Source: Aliiroseovarius sp. PrR006
GTDB taxonomy: Bacteria > Pseudomonadota > Alphaproteobacteria > Rhodobacterales > Rhodobacteraceae
Assembly: GCF_010500215.1 (NCBI RefSeq)
Contig: NZ_JAAGOY010000004.1
Location: 1,364,001 to 1,428,000 of the forward strand
Reading direction: 5' to 3'
DNA length: 64,000 nucleotides
A model generated the notes under the pieces. That model searched no databases, was not told the origin of the DNA, and saw only the letters and a list, made by a program, of their open reading frames with translations. Position numbers and translations under genes: made by a program. This document shows positions 26,914 to 37,323 of the stretch, piece after piece (positions within the stretch are counted from its first letter, which is position 1; each line of letters begins with the position of its first letter).

Positions 26914-28501
26914 CAGATGCCTCGATGATTTCACGGACCTTGGCGACCATATCGGCGCGGTCGCATTCGAACTGGCTGGGGCGTTCTTTCCATTCCTCAA
27001 GCGTGGCGCTTTCGGCGATCTTGGCGCCCAGCACCAGATCCTTGATCTGCACCTTGCCCGCGTCGAACTCGTCCGAGCCTGCAATCACCGCGACAGGCGA
27101 GTTGCGCTTGTCCGCGTATTTCAGCTGGTTGCCAAAGTTCTTGGGGTTGCCCAGATAGACCTCGGCCCGGATGCCCGCGTTGCGCAGGTCGGACACCATC
27201 GCTTGGTAATCCGCGAGGCGCGATTTATCCATGACGGTGACGACAACGGGACCGACGGCCTTGCCGCCCATCCGGCCCTTGGCGCGGAGTGCTGCCAGAA
27301 GGCGGTCGACACCGATCGAAACGCCGGTGGCCGGAACGGCCTGCCCGGTGAAGCGCTTGACCAGATCGTCATAACGACCACCACCCGCGACCGAGCCGAA
27401 CTGACGCGGACGGCCTTTTTCGTCTTGAATTTCGAAAGTCAGCTCGGCCTCGAAGACGGGGCCGGTGTAGTAACCAAGGCCGCGCACGACGGACGGGTCG
27501 ATTTCGATACGGTCGGGTCCGTATCCCTGTGCTGAAAGCAAGTCGACAATTTCACCAAGCTCTTTCAGTCCTTCAAGTCCGACTTCGGAGTTTCCGACCA
27601 ACCGCATAAGATGGTCAAGAACACCCCATTGCATCGCTCTTCCGGCTTCAACAGAACCATCTTCTGGATCGTTATAGGTAATTCCCATTCCACCCGGAAT
27701 CCGATCATCAGGATTTGGCGGACCGTTTTTGATTTCTTCAGCTACGATTTTTTTCGACGTCAGGAATGAGATAGCGGTCTCGATCTGTTCATCCGACAGA
27801 CCCACGCCGTCGATATACGCACCCGAGGCATCCAGACGCCCCTTGCCCAACAGCTCGCGCACGCCGGCCTCGCCCACTTTGTCGAACTTGTCGATGGTGC
27901 GCAGAACCGCGTCACGTTCCGGGCCGTCTTCGACCCCCATAACCTCAAGCACACCGTTCATGACTTTGCGGTTGTTCACCCGGATAATATAGTCGCCATT
28001 TAGGCCCACAGTTTCCAGCGTGTCGGCCAACATGGCGCAAATCTCGGCGTCTGCGGCCATCGAGGCCGTACCAACCGTATCCGCATCACATTGATAGAAC
28101 TGACGAAAACGCCCCGGACCGGGCTTTTCGTTGCGCCACACGGGGCCCATCGCGTAGCGACGATAGGGCGTCGGCAGATCGTTGCGATGCTGCGCATAGA
28201 CGCGGGCCAAGGGCGCGGTCAGGTCATAGCGCAGGGCCATCCAGTCGCCATTGTCCTTCTCGTCGAACTCTTGCCACGCAAAGACGCCTTCGTTCGGGCG
28301 ATCCACGTCGGGCAGGAACTTGCCCAGCGCCTCGACCGTCTCAACAGCCGAGCTTTCCAGCGCGTCAAAGCCATAGCGATGATACACCGCCGCAATCTGG
28401 TCGAGCATATGTTTACGCTCGTCCACTTCCGCTCCGAAATAGTCGCGAAATCCCTTGGGCGTGATTGCCTTGGGGCGGGGCTGTTTTTTCTGCTTGGCCA
28501 T
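26903..28501 (-). CDS. hisS: Histidyl-tRNA synthetase, long alphaproteobacterial form
   Basis: The 532-residue class II synthetase charges tRNA-His. Motifs are [20 protein letters not shown] (motif 1 area; positions about 39-58), [28 protein letters not shown] (motif 2), the histidine loop RGLGYYTG and [10 protein letters not shown] (motif 3), followed by the anticodon domain. E. coli HisS is about 424 residues; alphaproteobacterial HisS is longer, with an insertion of about 100 residues between motif 2 and the histidine loop. The DNA of this insertion (about 27537-27770) is visibly more AT-rich than its flanks. It is followed by hisZ and hisG. Confidence 0.95.
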   Translation of the reverse strand: MAKQKKQPRPKAITPKGFRDYFGAEVDERKHMLDQIAAVYHRYGFDALESSAVETVEALGKFLPDVDRPNEGVFAWQEFDEKDNGDWMALRYDLTAPLARVYAQHRNDLPTPYRRYAMGPVWRNEKPGPGRFRQFYQCDADTVGTASMAADAEICAMLADTLETVGLNGDYIIRVNNRKVMNGVLEVMGVEDGPERDAVLRTIDKFDKVGEAGVRELLGKGRLDASGAYIDGVGLSDEQIETAISFLTSKKIVAEEIKNGPPNPDDRIPGGMGITYNDPEDGSVEAGRAMQWGVLDHLMRLVGNSEVGLEGLKELGEIVDLLSAQGYGPDRIEIDPSVVRGLGYYTGPVFEAELTFEIQDEKGRPRQFGSVAGGGRYDDLVKRFTGQAVPATGVSIGVDRLLAALRAKGRMGGKAVGPVVVTVMDKSRLADYQAMVSDLRNAGIRAEVYLGNPKNFGNQLKYADKRNSPVAVIAGSDEFDAGKVQIKDLVLGAKIAESATLEEWKERPSQFECDRADMVAKVREIIEASDDG

Positions 28502-28644
28502 GTCTGGTCCCGGTTCATATATGTGTCGCGGGCGGTCTAGCGGATGGGGGCGTCAGGGGCAAGGAAAGCCTGTGTTTCTTCACAATTTACCGCCACATGT
28601 GGATTTCGCTGGGTCTTGCCCGACAGACACGCTATCACGCCGCC

Positions 28645-28854
28645 ATGTCACAAGATCGCATCACTCAGCTTGAAGAAACCATCGCGCATCTGACCCTTGT
28701 GGTCGATGATTTGAACGAGGTTGTAACCAAACAGGACGCGGAACTTGCCCGTCTGTCACATCTTGTACGCATTCTGACCGAGCGCGAGGCCGAGCGCGAG
28801 CAAGGCAATTCGGGTGGTGTTGTTTTGGGCGATGAACGGCCGCCGCATTACTGA
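28645..28854 (+). CDS. slyX: SlyX family coiled-coil protein
   Basis: This 69-residue protein is almost entirely a predicted coiled coil: heptads run through DRITQLEETIAHLTLVVDDLNEVVTKQDAELARL, here given as the segments DRITQLEETIAHL and LNEVVTKQDAELARL. It ends in the P-P-H-Y tail (DERPPHY) that marks SlyX proteins. Function is unknown in all bacteria. ATG 28645 is chosen because the 60 upstream codons look non-coding and the family starts here. It is convergent with dnaE, separated by the paired repeat elements. Confidence 0.85.
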   Translation: MSQDRITQLEETIAHLTLVVDDLNEVVTKQDAELARLSHLVRILTEREAEREQGNSGGVVLGDERPPHY

Positions 28855-28932
28855 CGCTCCCGCCCGTATCCCCTATCTGACGACGCGGATTTCGGCTGGG
28901 GGGGTAGCCTCGCTTCGCTCGGCGGATTTGAG

Positions 28933-28964
28933 GCCTCCGGCGGGGATATTTACAACAAGAAAAA
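28933..28964 (+). repeat. 3'-end repeat element, copy 4 (downstream of slyX)
   Basis: GCCTCCGGCGGGGATATTT followed by ACAACAAGAAAAA, plus-strand orientation, 78 bases after the slyX stop. It matches copy 1 best (same GCCTCCGGCGGGG head). It faces copy 5, so the two together form a broad imperfect palindrome around the GAGCTC at 28965-28970. Confidence 0.75.
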
Positions 28965-28972
28965 GAGCTCAG

Positions 28973-29032
28973 CGCCTTTTCTTGTCATAAATATCCTGGG
29001 GTGAGGCCGCTGGCCGAGGGGCAAAGCCCCTA
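28973..29032 (-). repeat. 3'-end repeat element, copy 5 (downstream of dnaE)
   Basis: On the minus strand the element starts within the dnaE stop codon: TAGGGGCTTTGCCCCTC (hairpin GGGGC-TTT-GCCCC), then a second small GGCC/GGCC stem, then CACCCCAGGATATTTATGACAAGAAAAGG. Copy 6 downstream of the HDAC gene has the same build, also starting at a stop codon. The stem with an AT loop but no T-run is an unusual terminator shape. Confidence 0.75.
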
Positions 29033-32000
29033 CACTTCCTCCACGTCAATCACATCATTTAGCGATTTCAGCGCGCCTTTGACCTGTGGATTCAGCGGGT
29101 ATGACTGGCCGAGTGTCATCTCGACCTCGCCCGGCAGGCTGGGATCCATCAAACAGACCGAGACCTCGCCGGGACGGGCATTGCGCGCTTTGTCCGCTGC
29201 ATCTTGCAGGACCGAAGCCACCTGCGTCAAAGCCGAGGCGTTTTCGAGGTAAAGCTTCAGCGCCATCCCCCCCACATCCGACACCACATTGTCGATGGGC
29301 GAGATTGAGCGGGCCAGAAGTTTTAGCTGATCGGCCTCCATCGTCGCCTCGACTGTGACGACCACGTCAGACCCGGTCTCCAGATAATCGCGACATTTCT
29401 CCAAGACATCCGAGAAGATCGTGACCTCATACTGCCCAGTTGGATCGGTCAACTGGGCGAAGGCAAAACGGTTGCCACGGGCGGATTTGCGTTCCTGACG
29501 GCCTGCCACGGTTCCCGCCAGTTTCGCCACCATCGCCCCGCGTTCGGCTTTCTTTTCAAGTTCTTGCAAGGACAGAACCTGCTTGCGTTTCAGCGCAGCC
29601 ATATAGTCATCCAGCGGGTGGCCCGACAGGTAGAAGCCAATCGCTTTCTGCTCTTCCGCCAGCCGTTCGCTGGGCAGCCAATCCCCCACAGGGGACAAGC
29701 GCGGTTCGGGCAGGTCGTCGCCTGCCTCGCCAAACAGCGACACCTGATTGGAGGCGCGCTGTTCGTGGATCGCTGCGGAATAGCTGACCAGCCCATCGAG
29801 GCTGTCAAAGATGCGGCGGCGGTTTTTGTCGAGCTGATCGAAGGCCCCAGCGCGGGCCAGCATCTCCATCGGGCGTTTGCCGACGCGTTTCAGATCGACC
29901 CGGCGTGCGACGTCGAACAGTGTCGCGAAGGGCTTGTCGACACCGTCCACCTTGCGGCCTTCGACCACTAGTTTCATCGCCTCGATGCCGACGTTTTTCA
30001 GCGCACCCAGACCGTAGACGACCTTGCCATCCTTCACGCTGAACGTCTCGAGCGAGCGGTTTACGCAAGGGGGCACGATCTCGATATCCATGCCGCGACG
30101 AACTTCGTTGGCGTAGACCGACAGCTTGTCCGTCAGGTGGATATCGCAGTTCATCACGCCGGCCATGAACTCGACCGGGTGGTTCGCTTTCAGCCATGCG
30201 GTTTGATAGCTGACCACGGCATAGGCGGCGGCGTGGGATTTGTTGAAGCCGTAGTTGGCGAACTTTTCCAGAAGGTCGAAAACTTCCGAGGCCTTCTTTG
30301 CAGGCACTCCGTTCTCTGCAGCCCCCTTTTCGAACTTCGGACGCTCAGCGTCCATCGCCTCTTTAATCTTCTTACCCATCGCACGGCGCAGCAGGTCAGC
30401 GCCGCCAAGCGAATAGCCCGCCATGACCTGTGCGATCTGCATAACCTGTTCCTGATAAACGATAATGCCCTGAGTTTCCTCAAGAATATGGTCGATCAGG
30501 GGGTGGACGGATTCAATCTCGCGCTGACCATTTTTGACCTCGCAATAGGTCGGGATGTTCTCCATCGGGCCGGGGCGATAGAGCGCCACGAGGGCCACGA
30601 TGTCTTCGATACAGGTGGGTTTCATGCGCCGCAGCGCGTCCATCATGCCCGTCGATTCCACCTGGAACACGGCGACGGTTTTGGCAGCGGCATAGAGCTT
30701 GTAGGTCGGTTCGTCATCCAGCGGGATGGCGTTGATTTCGTTCACCGCGCCTTCAGGCGGATCATAGAGCGTATCGCCCCCGGGAGCCACATGCAGATCA
30801 CGCCCTTGCCCCCGGATCAGATCGACAGCGTTTTGAATGACGGTAAGGGTTTTCAGACCCAGAAAGTCGAACTTAACGAGGCCCGCTTGCTCGACCCACT
30901 TCATGTTGAACTGGGTGGCGGGCATGTCGGATCGCGGATCCTGATAGAGCGGCACCAGTGCGTCCAACGGACGGTCCCCGATCACAACACCCGCCGCGTG
31001 GGTCGAGGCGTTGCGAAGCAGCCCTTCGATCTGCTGGCCGTATTTCAGAAGACGATCAACGACCTCCTCCGCGCGGGCTTCTTCGCGAAGTCGCGGTTCA
31101 TCGGCCAAGGCTTTCTCGATTGAAACGGGTTTCACGCCCTCAACCGGGATCATCTTGGACAGGCGGTCCACTTGCCCGTAAGGCATCTGCAACACCCGGC
31201 CCACGTCACGCACGGCGGCTTTTGACAAAAGCGCACCGAAGGTGATGATCTGGCCCACCTTGTCGCGGCCATACTTTTCCTGAACGTAGCGAATGACTTC
31301 CTCGCGGCGATCCATACAGAAGTCGATGTCGAAATCCGGCATCGACACACGTTCGGGGTTCAAGAAGCGTTCGAACAGCAGTGAATAACGCAGGGGATCA
31401 AGGTCGGTGATCAACAGGGCATAGGCAACAAGGCTACCCGCACCGGACCCACGACCCGGCCCCACCGGAATGCCCTGATCTTTGCCCCATTTGATAAAAT
31501 CCGCAACGATCAGGAAATAGCCCGGGAAACCCATCCCTTCGATGATGTCGAGCTCGAAATCGAGCCGCTTCTTGTATTCCTCGACGCTGACCGCATGGGG
31601 GATCATTGAGAGGCGATATTCCAGACCTTCCTCGGCCTGACGACGCAGTTCGGCCACCTCGTCATCCGCAAATTTCGGCAGGATCGGGTCGCGGCGATAG
31701 GCCATGAAGGCGCAACGCTTGGCGATCTCGACAGTATTTTCGATCGCCTCGGGTAGATCCGCGAACAGCGTGATCATCTCTTCGGGCGATTTGAAATAAT
31801 GCTGCGGGGTCAGGCGGCGACGGCCCTCCTGCTGGTCCACATAAGCGCCTTCTTTAATGCAGATCAGCGCATCATGGGCTTCGTAAAGCTTCTGGGCAGG
31901 GAAATAGACATCATTGGTCGCGACAAGCGGAATGCCCATCGCGTAGGCCATTTCGACGAAGCCGCGCTCGGTCAGACGTTCAGGCTCGGTGGGCTGGCCA

Positions 32001-32545
32001 CCCTCGCCCGGATGGCGCTGAAGCTCGACATACAAACGGTCACCATAGGTCGCGTGCAAGCGGCGCATCAAGGATTCGGCCTTGTCGCGCTGACCGTTTT
32101 GTAACAGCTGCCCCACCGGACCTTCCGCCCCGCCTGTCAGGCAAATCACGCCTGCAGCATTGGCCTCCAAATCCTCCAACGTGACCTGCGGCAGCGCGCC
32201 GTTCTTGTCCACATAAAGGCACGTATTCAGACGCATCAGGCCTTCGTAACCTTCCTCGTTCTGGGCCAAAAGCACCACCGCAGCGGGGGCTTTCGGGGCC
32301 TCGCCCGGCGCGGGCGGGTCAAAGCAGACATCCACCTGACAACCAATGATCGGCTGCACGCCTTCACCCGCCGCGGTCACGGAAAATTCCAATGCTGCGA
32401 ACATGTTATTGGTATCCGTCATGGCGACGGCGGGCATGTCATGCGCGGCACAAAGACCGGGCAATTTCTTGACCGGAACCGCCCCTTCCAGAAGCGAGTA
32501 TTGCGTGTGGGTGCGAAGGTGGATGAATCGGGGCTGGCTGCTCAT
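29030..32545 (-). CDS. dnaE: DNA polymerase III alpha subunit
   Basis: The 1171-residue replicative polymerase has an N-terminal PHP domain ([20 protein letters not shown]; about 1-220), the C-family polymerase core with [16 protein letters not shown] and the catalytic Asp pair in PDFDIDF (about 404-408), RRAMGKK, the fingers and thumb ([16 protein letters not shown]), a helix-hairpin-helix region and a C-terminal OB fold and tail that contact the clamp and tau. The length matches E. coli DnaE (1160 aa). It is an essential, single-gene unit, divergent from the xdh operon across a 197-base spacer in which I see no recognisable site. Repeat copy 5 begins within its stop codon. Confidence 0.97.
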   Translation of the reverse strand: MSSQPRFIHLRTHTQYSLLEGAVPVKKLPGLCAAHDMPAVAMTDTNNMFAALEFSVTAAGEGVQPIIGCQVDVCFDPPAPGEAPKAPAAVVLLAQNEEGYEGLMRLNTCLYVDKNGALPQVTLEDLEANAAGVICLTGGAEGPVGQLLQNGQRDKAESLMRRLHATYGDRLYVELQRHPGEGGQPTEPERLTERGFVEMAYAMGIPLVATNDVYFPAQKLYEAHDALICIKEGAYVDQQEGRRRLTPQHYFKSPEEMITLFADLPEAIENTVEIAKRCAFMAYRRDPILPKFADDEVAELRRQAEEGLEYRLSMIPHAVSVEEYKKRLDFELDIIEGMGFPGYFLIVADFIKWGKDQGIPVGPGRGSGAGSLVAYALLITDLDPLRYSLLFERFLNPERVSMPDFDIDFCMDRREEVIRYVQEKYGRDKVGQIITFGALLSKAAVRDVGRVLQMPYGQVDRLSKMIPVEGVKPVSIEKALADEPRLREEARAEEVVDRLLKYGQQIEGLLRNASTHAAGVVIGDRPLDALVPLYQDPRSDMPATQFNMKWVEQAGLVKFDFLGLKTLTVIQNAVDLIRGQGRDLHVAPGGDTLYDPPEGAVNEINAIPLDDEPTYKLYAAAKTVAVFQVESTGMMDALRRMKPTCIEDIVALVALYRPGPMENIPTYCEVKNGQREIESVHPLIDHILEETQGIIVYQEQVMQIAQVMAGYSLGGADLLRRAMGKKIKEAMDAERPKFEKGAAENGVPAKKASEVFDLLEKFANYGFNKSHAAAYAVVSYQTAWLKANHPVEFMAGVMNCDIHLTDKLSVYANEVRRGMDIEIVPPCVNRSLETFSVKDGKVVYGLGALKNVGIEAMKLVVEGRKVDGVDKPFATLFDVARRVDLKRVGKRPMEMLARAGAFDQLDKNRRRIFDSLDGLVSYSAAIHEQRASNQVSLFGEAGDDLPEPRLSPVGDWLPSERLAEEQKAIGFYLSGHPLDDYMAALKRKQVLSLQELEKKAERGAMVAKLAGTVAGRQERKSARGNRFAFAQLTDPTGQYEVTIFSDVLEKCRDYLETGSDVVVTVEATMEADQLKLLARSISPIDNVVSDVGGMALKLYLENASALTQVASVLQDAADKARNARPGEVSVCLMDPSLPGEVEMTLGQSYPLNPQVKGALKSLNDVIDVEEV

Positions 32546-32742
32546 CCGGGCAGGTTAAACCAGCGCCCGATCATACGAAAGGGCGCCCAGCGCTCAGCGA
32601 CAAGATTTTGCCACAGGGCTTGACCGATCCCACTTTCCCGGCTTTCCTATAGGCATAAAAACATACACCCGCGCGTTTTCTACGCCGCATCGAGGACGCG
32701 GACATCGGGGCCACCAACAGGGTAAGGCGGCAGGACGATCCA

Positions 32743-34104
32743 ATGAACATCACCTTTCTTCTGAACGGAGAGAGCGTGACCCTGCGCGATGTTGACCCCA
32801 CGCAATCCACGCTGAATTGGCTACGCGACACGCGTGGTTTGACCGGTACGAAAGAAGGCTGCAACGAAGGTGATTGCGGAGCCTGTACGGTTATGCTGCG
32901 GGATGCGGACGGTGCGCGGGCAGTGAATGCCTGTATCCTGTTTCTGGGGCAGTTGGATGGCAAATCCCTGACCACGGTCGAGGCCTTGGCAGATGGTGAT
33001 ACCCTGCATCCAGTGCAAGAGGCATTGGTTGAAGAACACGGCTCGCAATGCGGGTTCTGTACGCCGGGGATCGCGGTATCTTTGGCCACGGCGCATCTAA
33101 ACGGAGACCGGGCGCATGACGATGTGCTGGCCGGGAACCTGTGCCGGTGCACGGGCTACGCGCCGATTGTGCGCGCTGCCGAACGAGCTACCGAAGCTCC
33201 GGTGCCCGAGGGCTTCGCCGCTACGCCAGCCCTGCCCGATACGGACAACACTCCGATGCGCCCCAAGACGGCGGACGCTTTGGCGCACGCGCTGATGGAG
33301 CATCCCCACGCCACGCTGGTCGCCGGAGCGACAGATGTGGGGCTGTGGTCGACCAAGGCACTGCGCGATATTCGCCCGGCGATCTTCCTGAATGGCGTCA
33401 CGGATCTGAAACAGATTGAGATCACGGACACCCATATCCATATCGGCGCGGGCGTCAGCATTGAGGCGTTGCGCCATCTGATGCTAGACCACCACCCCCA
33501 TTTTGCCGAGATGCTGCGCCGTTTCGCGTCCACTCAGGTGCGCAACGTGGCCACCATCGGCGGCAATATTGCCAATGGCTCGCCCATCGGGGACGGGCCA
33601 CCACCTCTGATCGCGCTGGATGCGGTGCTGCATCTGCGACGCGGGGACGTCCGGCGGCAGGTCGCACTGGAAGACTTCTTCATCGACTACGGCAAACAGG
33701 ACCGCCAACCGGGCGAATTTGTCGAGGCGATCTCGGTCCCGAGTGGACCAGACAACCTGCGCGTCTACAAGCTGTCGAAACGCTTTGATCAGGACATCTC
33801 GGCCGTGCTGGGCGCGTTTAATATCGCGGTTGAGGATGGCAAAGTCGCCACCGCACGGATCGCCTTCGGGGGAATGGCCGGGACGCCGAAACGGGCATCC
33901 CATGTCGAGGACGCCTTGATCGGACAGCCGTGGGAGCTAGCGACCGTTGAAACCGCCGCGCAAGAGTTCTCCAAGGACTATACGCCCATGACCGACATGC
34001 GTGCCTCTGCTGACTACCGCTTGCGCACGTGCCAAAACATGCTGATCCGCTGTTTCCATGAAGGGTCCGGGGCCAAAACTTCGGTGCTGGAGGTGACGTC
34101 ATGA
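32743..34104 (+). CDS. xdhA: Xanthine dehydrogenase small subunit (Fe-S and FAD)
   Basis: The 453-residue subunit takes electrons from the molybdenum site through two 2Fe-2S clusters to FAD and NAD+. The plant-type cluster ligands are in GCNEGDCGACTV and the preceding region, the second cluster in CGFCTPG and NLCRCTGY, and the FAD domain follows (VAGATDVGLW, TIGGNIANGSPIGDGPP). The domain order matches R. capsulatus XdhA (462 aa). The stop overlaps the xdhB start by four bases. It is the first gene of a long purine operon. Confidence 0.95.
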   Translation: MNITFLLNGESVTLRDVDPTQSTLNWLRDTRGLTGTKEGCNEGDCGACTVMLRDADGARAVNACILFLGQLDGKSLTTVEALADGDTLHPVQEALVEEHGSQCGFCTPGIAVSLATAHLNGDRAHDDVLAGNLCRCTGYAPIVRAAERATEAPVPEGFAATPALPDTDNTPMRPKTADALAHALMEHPHATLVAGATDVGLWSTKALRDIRPAIFLNGVTDLKQIEITDTHIHIGAGVSIEALRHLMLDHHPHFAEMLRRFASTQVRNVATIGGNIANGSPIGDGPPPLIALDAVLHLRRGDVRRQVALEDFFIDYGKQDRQPGEFVEAISVPSGPDNLRVYKLSKRFDQDISAVLGAFNIAVEDGKVATARIAFGGMAGTPKRASHVEDALIGQPWELATVETAAQEFSKDYTPMTDMRASADYRLRTCQNMLIRCFHEGSGAKTSVLEVTS

Positions 34105-36377
34105 GCGCCGGAGCCCCTCTGCCCCACGACGCCGCGGCCCTCCATGTGACGGGTGCCGCGCGCTATGTGGATGACATCCCGATGCCCGCGAACTGCCTGC
34201 ATCTGGCGTTCGGTTTGGCGGACTGCGCCCGTGGCGTGATCACGCAAGCGGATCTATCGAAAGTACGCGAAGCCGACGGCGTGGTCGCCGTTCTGACCGC
34301 CGCCGATCTGCCGTTCGAGAACGACGTCTCGCCCTCGATCCACGACGAACCCTTATTGGCGCAAGGCGAGGTGTTCTATCACGGCCAACCCATCTTTCTA
34401 GTCGTCGCCACCAGCCATCTGGCGGCGCGCAAAGCCGCGCGCTTGGGGCAGATCACCATCGACCCGCGCCCGGCCATCCTGACAATTGACGAGGCATTGG
34501 CCGCTGACAGCCGGTTTGAGAACGGGCCTGTTGTGTGGTCGCGCGGCAATGCAAGCACGGCGATGAACACCGCCCCGCACATCATCGAAGGCAGCTTTGA
34601 GATGGGCGGGCAAGAGCACTTTTATCTGGAAGGCCAAGCCGCGCTCGCCGTGCCGCAGGATGATGGAGACATGCTGGTTCACAGCTCGACCCAGCACCCG
34701 ACCGAAATCCAACACAAAGTGGCCCACGCGATCGGCGTTCCCATGAACGCCGTGCGGGTCGAGACCCGCCGGATGGGCGGCGGGTTCGGCGGCAAAGAGA
34801 GCCAAGGCAACGCGCTGGCCGTGGCATGTGCCGTCGCTGCGCGCCAAACCGGGCGCCCTTGCAAGATGCGTTATGACCGGGATGACGACATGGTCGTCAC
34901 CGGCAAGCGGCACGACTTCCGGATTACATACCGTGCAGGCGTGGATGAGGACGGGCGGCTGGTCGCGCTGGACGTCACCCAGCTGGCCCGCTGCGGCTGG
35001 GCGCAGGACCTGTCACTACCAGTGGCGGATCGCGCAATGCTGCACGCGGACAATGCCTATTTCCTGCCGGATGTGCGGATCGAAAGCCACCGGCTGAAGA
35101 CACACACCGCCTCGGCCACCGCGTTTCGCGGGTTTGGCGGTCCGCAGGGTGTGTTCGGAATCGAACGGATCATGGACCACATCGCCCGCGCCCGCGGGCT
35201 GGACCCGATGGATGTACGCCGGGTGAATTTTTACAGCGACGGACAGACCACCCATTACGGGCAGGAAATCCAAGGCTTCCATATCCCCGCCATGACGGAT
35301 GCTCTGTTGAGGCGTGCGGACTATGCCCAGCGTCGCAAAGACATCGCGGCCTTCAACGCGGAAAATCCGTTGCTGAAGAAAGGTCTGGCCTTCTCGCCGG
35401 TCAAGTTCGGGATCAGTTTCACCCTGACCCATCTAAACCAGGCGGGGGCGCTGGTGCATGTGTATCAGGACGGCTCGATCCAGATGAACCACGGCGGGAC
35501 CGAGATGGGACAGGGCCTGTTCCAGAAGGTCGCGCAGGTGGCCGCGCGCAGTTTTGGGGTGCCGCTGGAGTTGGTGAAAATCACCGCAACGGACACGGCG
35601 AAAGTGCCCAACACCTCGGCCACGGCAGCGTCGTCTGGGTCGGACCTGAACGGGATGGCAGTGCAGAAGGCCTGCCTGACGATCCGCTCGCGGATGGCCG
35701 AGCATCTGGCGCAGATGTGGCAATGTACGACTGCCGAGATCACCTTTGTAGACGGTCAGGTGCATGGCCCTGCGCAAAGCATCTCGTTCCAAGAGGCCGC
35801 GCAGATGGCTTATGAAGCGCGGGTCAGCCTGTCGGCCACCGGCTTTTACAAAACGCCCGAAATCACATGGGATCGCGTCAAAGGACAGGGGCGACCGTTC
35901 TTCTATTTCGCCCATGGCGTGGCGCTGACCGAAGTGGTGATCGATACGCTGACCGGCGAAAACCGCGTTTTGCGGGCCGATATCCTGCATGACGCGGGCA
36001 CCAGCCTGAATCCGGCCTTGGATATCGGGCAGGTCGAGGGCGGCTATGTGCAAGGTGTGGGTTGGTTGACGACCGAAGAATTGGTCTGGGACGACAAGGG
36101 CGTTCTGCGCACCCATGCGCCGTCAACCTACAAGATCCCGGCCTGTTCCGACCGGCCGCGTGTCTTTAACGTGGACCTGTGGGATCAGCCCAACCACGAA
36201 GACACGATTTTCCGTTCCAAGGCCGTCGGAGAACCACCCTTCATGCTGGGGATCTCCGCATGGCTGGCGCTGGCAGATGCCGTTGCGGCTTGCGGCGACG
36301 GGTTCCACGACATGAACGCGCCTGCGACGGCGGAAGAAGTTCTATCCGCTGTGAAAAGGGTGCGCGATGGCGATTGA
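34101..36377 (+). CDS. xdhB: Xanthine dehydrogenase large subunit (molybdopterin-binding)
   Basis: The 758-residue subunit oxidises hypoxanthine and xanthine to uric acid at a molybdopterin cofactor. Family markers are AARYVDDIP at the N-terminus, MGGGFGGKESQGN (about 229), the arginine loop TAFRGFGGPQG (about 341), GGTEMGQGLFQK, and the catalytic Glu in GEPPFMLG near residue 712. R. capsulatus XdhB is 777 residues, so it is full length. It is overlapped by xdhA upstream and by xdhC downstream (11 bases). The cofactor probably has an unmodified Mo=S, supplied with the help of XdhC. Confidence 0.96.
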   Translation: MSAGAPLPHDAAALHVTGAARYVDDIPMPANCLHLAFGLADCARGVITQADLSKVREADGVVAVLTAADLPFENDVSPSIHDEPLLAQGEVFYHGQPIFLVVATSHLAARKAARLGQITIDPRPAILTIDEALAADSRFENGPVVWSRGNASTAMNTAPHIIEGSFEMGGQEHFYLEGQAALAVPQDDGDMLVHSSTQHPTEIQHKVAHAIGVPMNAVRVETRRMGGGFGGKESQGNALAVACAVAARQTGRPCKMRYDRDDDMVVTGKRHDFRITYRAGVDEDGRLVALDVTQLARCGWAQDLSLPVADRAMLHADNAYFLPDVRIESHRLKTHTASATAFRGFGGPQGVFGIERIMDHIARARGLDPMDVRRVNFYSDGQTTHYGQEIQGFHIPAMTDALLRRADYAQRRKDIAAFNAENPLLKKGLAFSPVKFGISFTLTHLNQAGALVHVYQDGSIQMNHGGTEMGQGLFQKVAQVAARSFGVPLELVKITATDTAKVPNTSATAASSGSDLNGMAVQKACLTIRSRMAEHLAQMWQCTTAEITFVDGQVHGPAQSISFQEAAQMAYEARVSLSATGFYKTPEITWDRVKGQGRPFFYFAHGVALTEVVIDTLTGENRVLRADILHDAGTSLNPALDIGQVEGGYVQGVGWLTTEELVWDDKGVLRTHAPSTYKIPACSDRPRVFNVDLWDQPNHEDTIFRSKAVGEPPFMLGISAWLALADAVAACGDGFHDMNAPATAEEVLSAVKRVRDGD

Positions 36378-37323
36378 TCTGCCTCAGCTAGACCGCACGA
36401 TTGCCACCCACGGCCCCGTGGCCCGCGTCGTGGTGGCCGACACTGCCGGTTCCACTCCACGCGAAGTTGGGGCGGCGATGCTGGTCTGGACAGACGGGCA
36501 ATCTGGCACGATTGGCGGTGGAGAGCTAGAGTTCCGCGCTGCACGCGACGCACGCACGCAGCTTCAGCAGGGGCAGAACCTCAAAACGGTGCGCCTGCCC
36601 CTTGGCCCCGCGCTGGGGCAATGCTGCGGTGGTGCCGTGACGCTTCTGACCGAGATCTACTGCGCCGAGGATATCACCCGCCTGGCAGATACCAGCATCC
36701 ATGCGCGCTCAACGACCGGTAACGACACCGCGCCGCTTGCCGTCAGCCGCACACTCGCGAAGGCCCGCAATCAGGGCGTGCTGCCCGAGCCCACACTAAT
36801 GCAAGGCTGGATGATCGAACCTGTCGCTCGCCCCCAAACCCCAGTCTGGATCTATGGCGCGGGTCATGTGGGACGTGCGCTGGTCCAGACCCTCGCGCCG
36901 CTGCCTGATCTGGCGATCACGTGGGTCGATGTGGACCTCTCGCGCTTCCCAAAGAACGTACCCGAGGGCGTCACTTGCCTGCCCGCCTCCGATCCGGCCA
37001 AAGCCGTCGCGCTTGCGCCCGCCGATGCCCATCACCTTGTGCTGACCTATAGCCACGTCATGGACCTTGAGATCTGTCACGCGATTCTTTCGCATAGGTT
37101 TGCCAGCGCCGGACTGATCGGATCCGCCACCAAATGGGCGCGTTTCAGATCGCGACTGACCGCCTTGGGGCATAGCCGCACAAAAATTGATCAAATCAAC
37201 TGCCCAATCGGTGATCCGAGCCTGGGAAAACACCCTCAAGCCATTGCTCTGGGGGTTGGGACCGCGCTACTTAAGAGCGTCGCATATAACAATAATCTCG
37301 ACAGGGGAGTGTTAACCAAGTGA
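36367..37323 (+). CDS. xdhC: Xanthine dehydrogenase accessory protein XdhC
   Basis: This 318-residue chaperone binds molybdopterin, helps sulfurate it, and inserts it into XdhB. The N-terminal XdhC/CoxI domain is visible as VVVADTAGSTPREVGAAMLV and the cysteine loop GPALGQCCGGAVTL, and the C-terminal Rossmann domain as VWIYGAGHVGRALV with the conserved HLVLTYSHVMDLEI and LIGSATKWARF. Its ATG lies inside the end of xdhB, and its stop overlaps the GTG start of the ABC ATPase, so all are co-translated. Confidence 0.95.
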   Translation: MAIDLPQLDRTIATHGPVARVVVADTAGSTPREVGAAMLVWTDGQSGTIGGGELEFRAARDARTQLQQGQNLKTVRLPLGPALGQCCGGAVTLLTEIYCAEDITRLADTSIHARSTTGNDTAPLAVSRTLAKARNQGVLPEPTLMQGWMIEPVARPQTPVWIYGAGHVGRALVQTLAPLPDLAITWVDVDLSRFPKNVPEGVTCLPASDPAKAVALAPADAHHLVLTYSHVMDLEICHAILSHRFASAGLIGSATKWARFRSRLTALGHSRTKIDQINCPIGDPSLGKHPQAIALGVGTALLKSVAYNNNLDRGVLTK

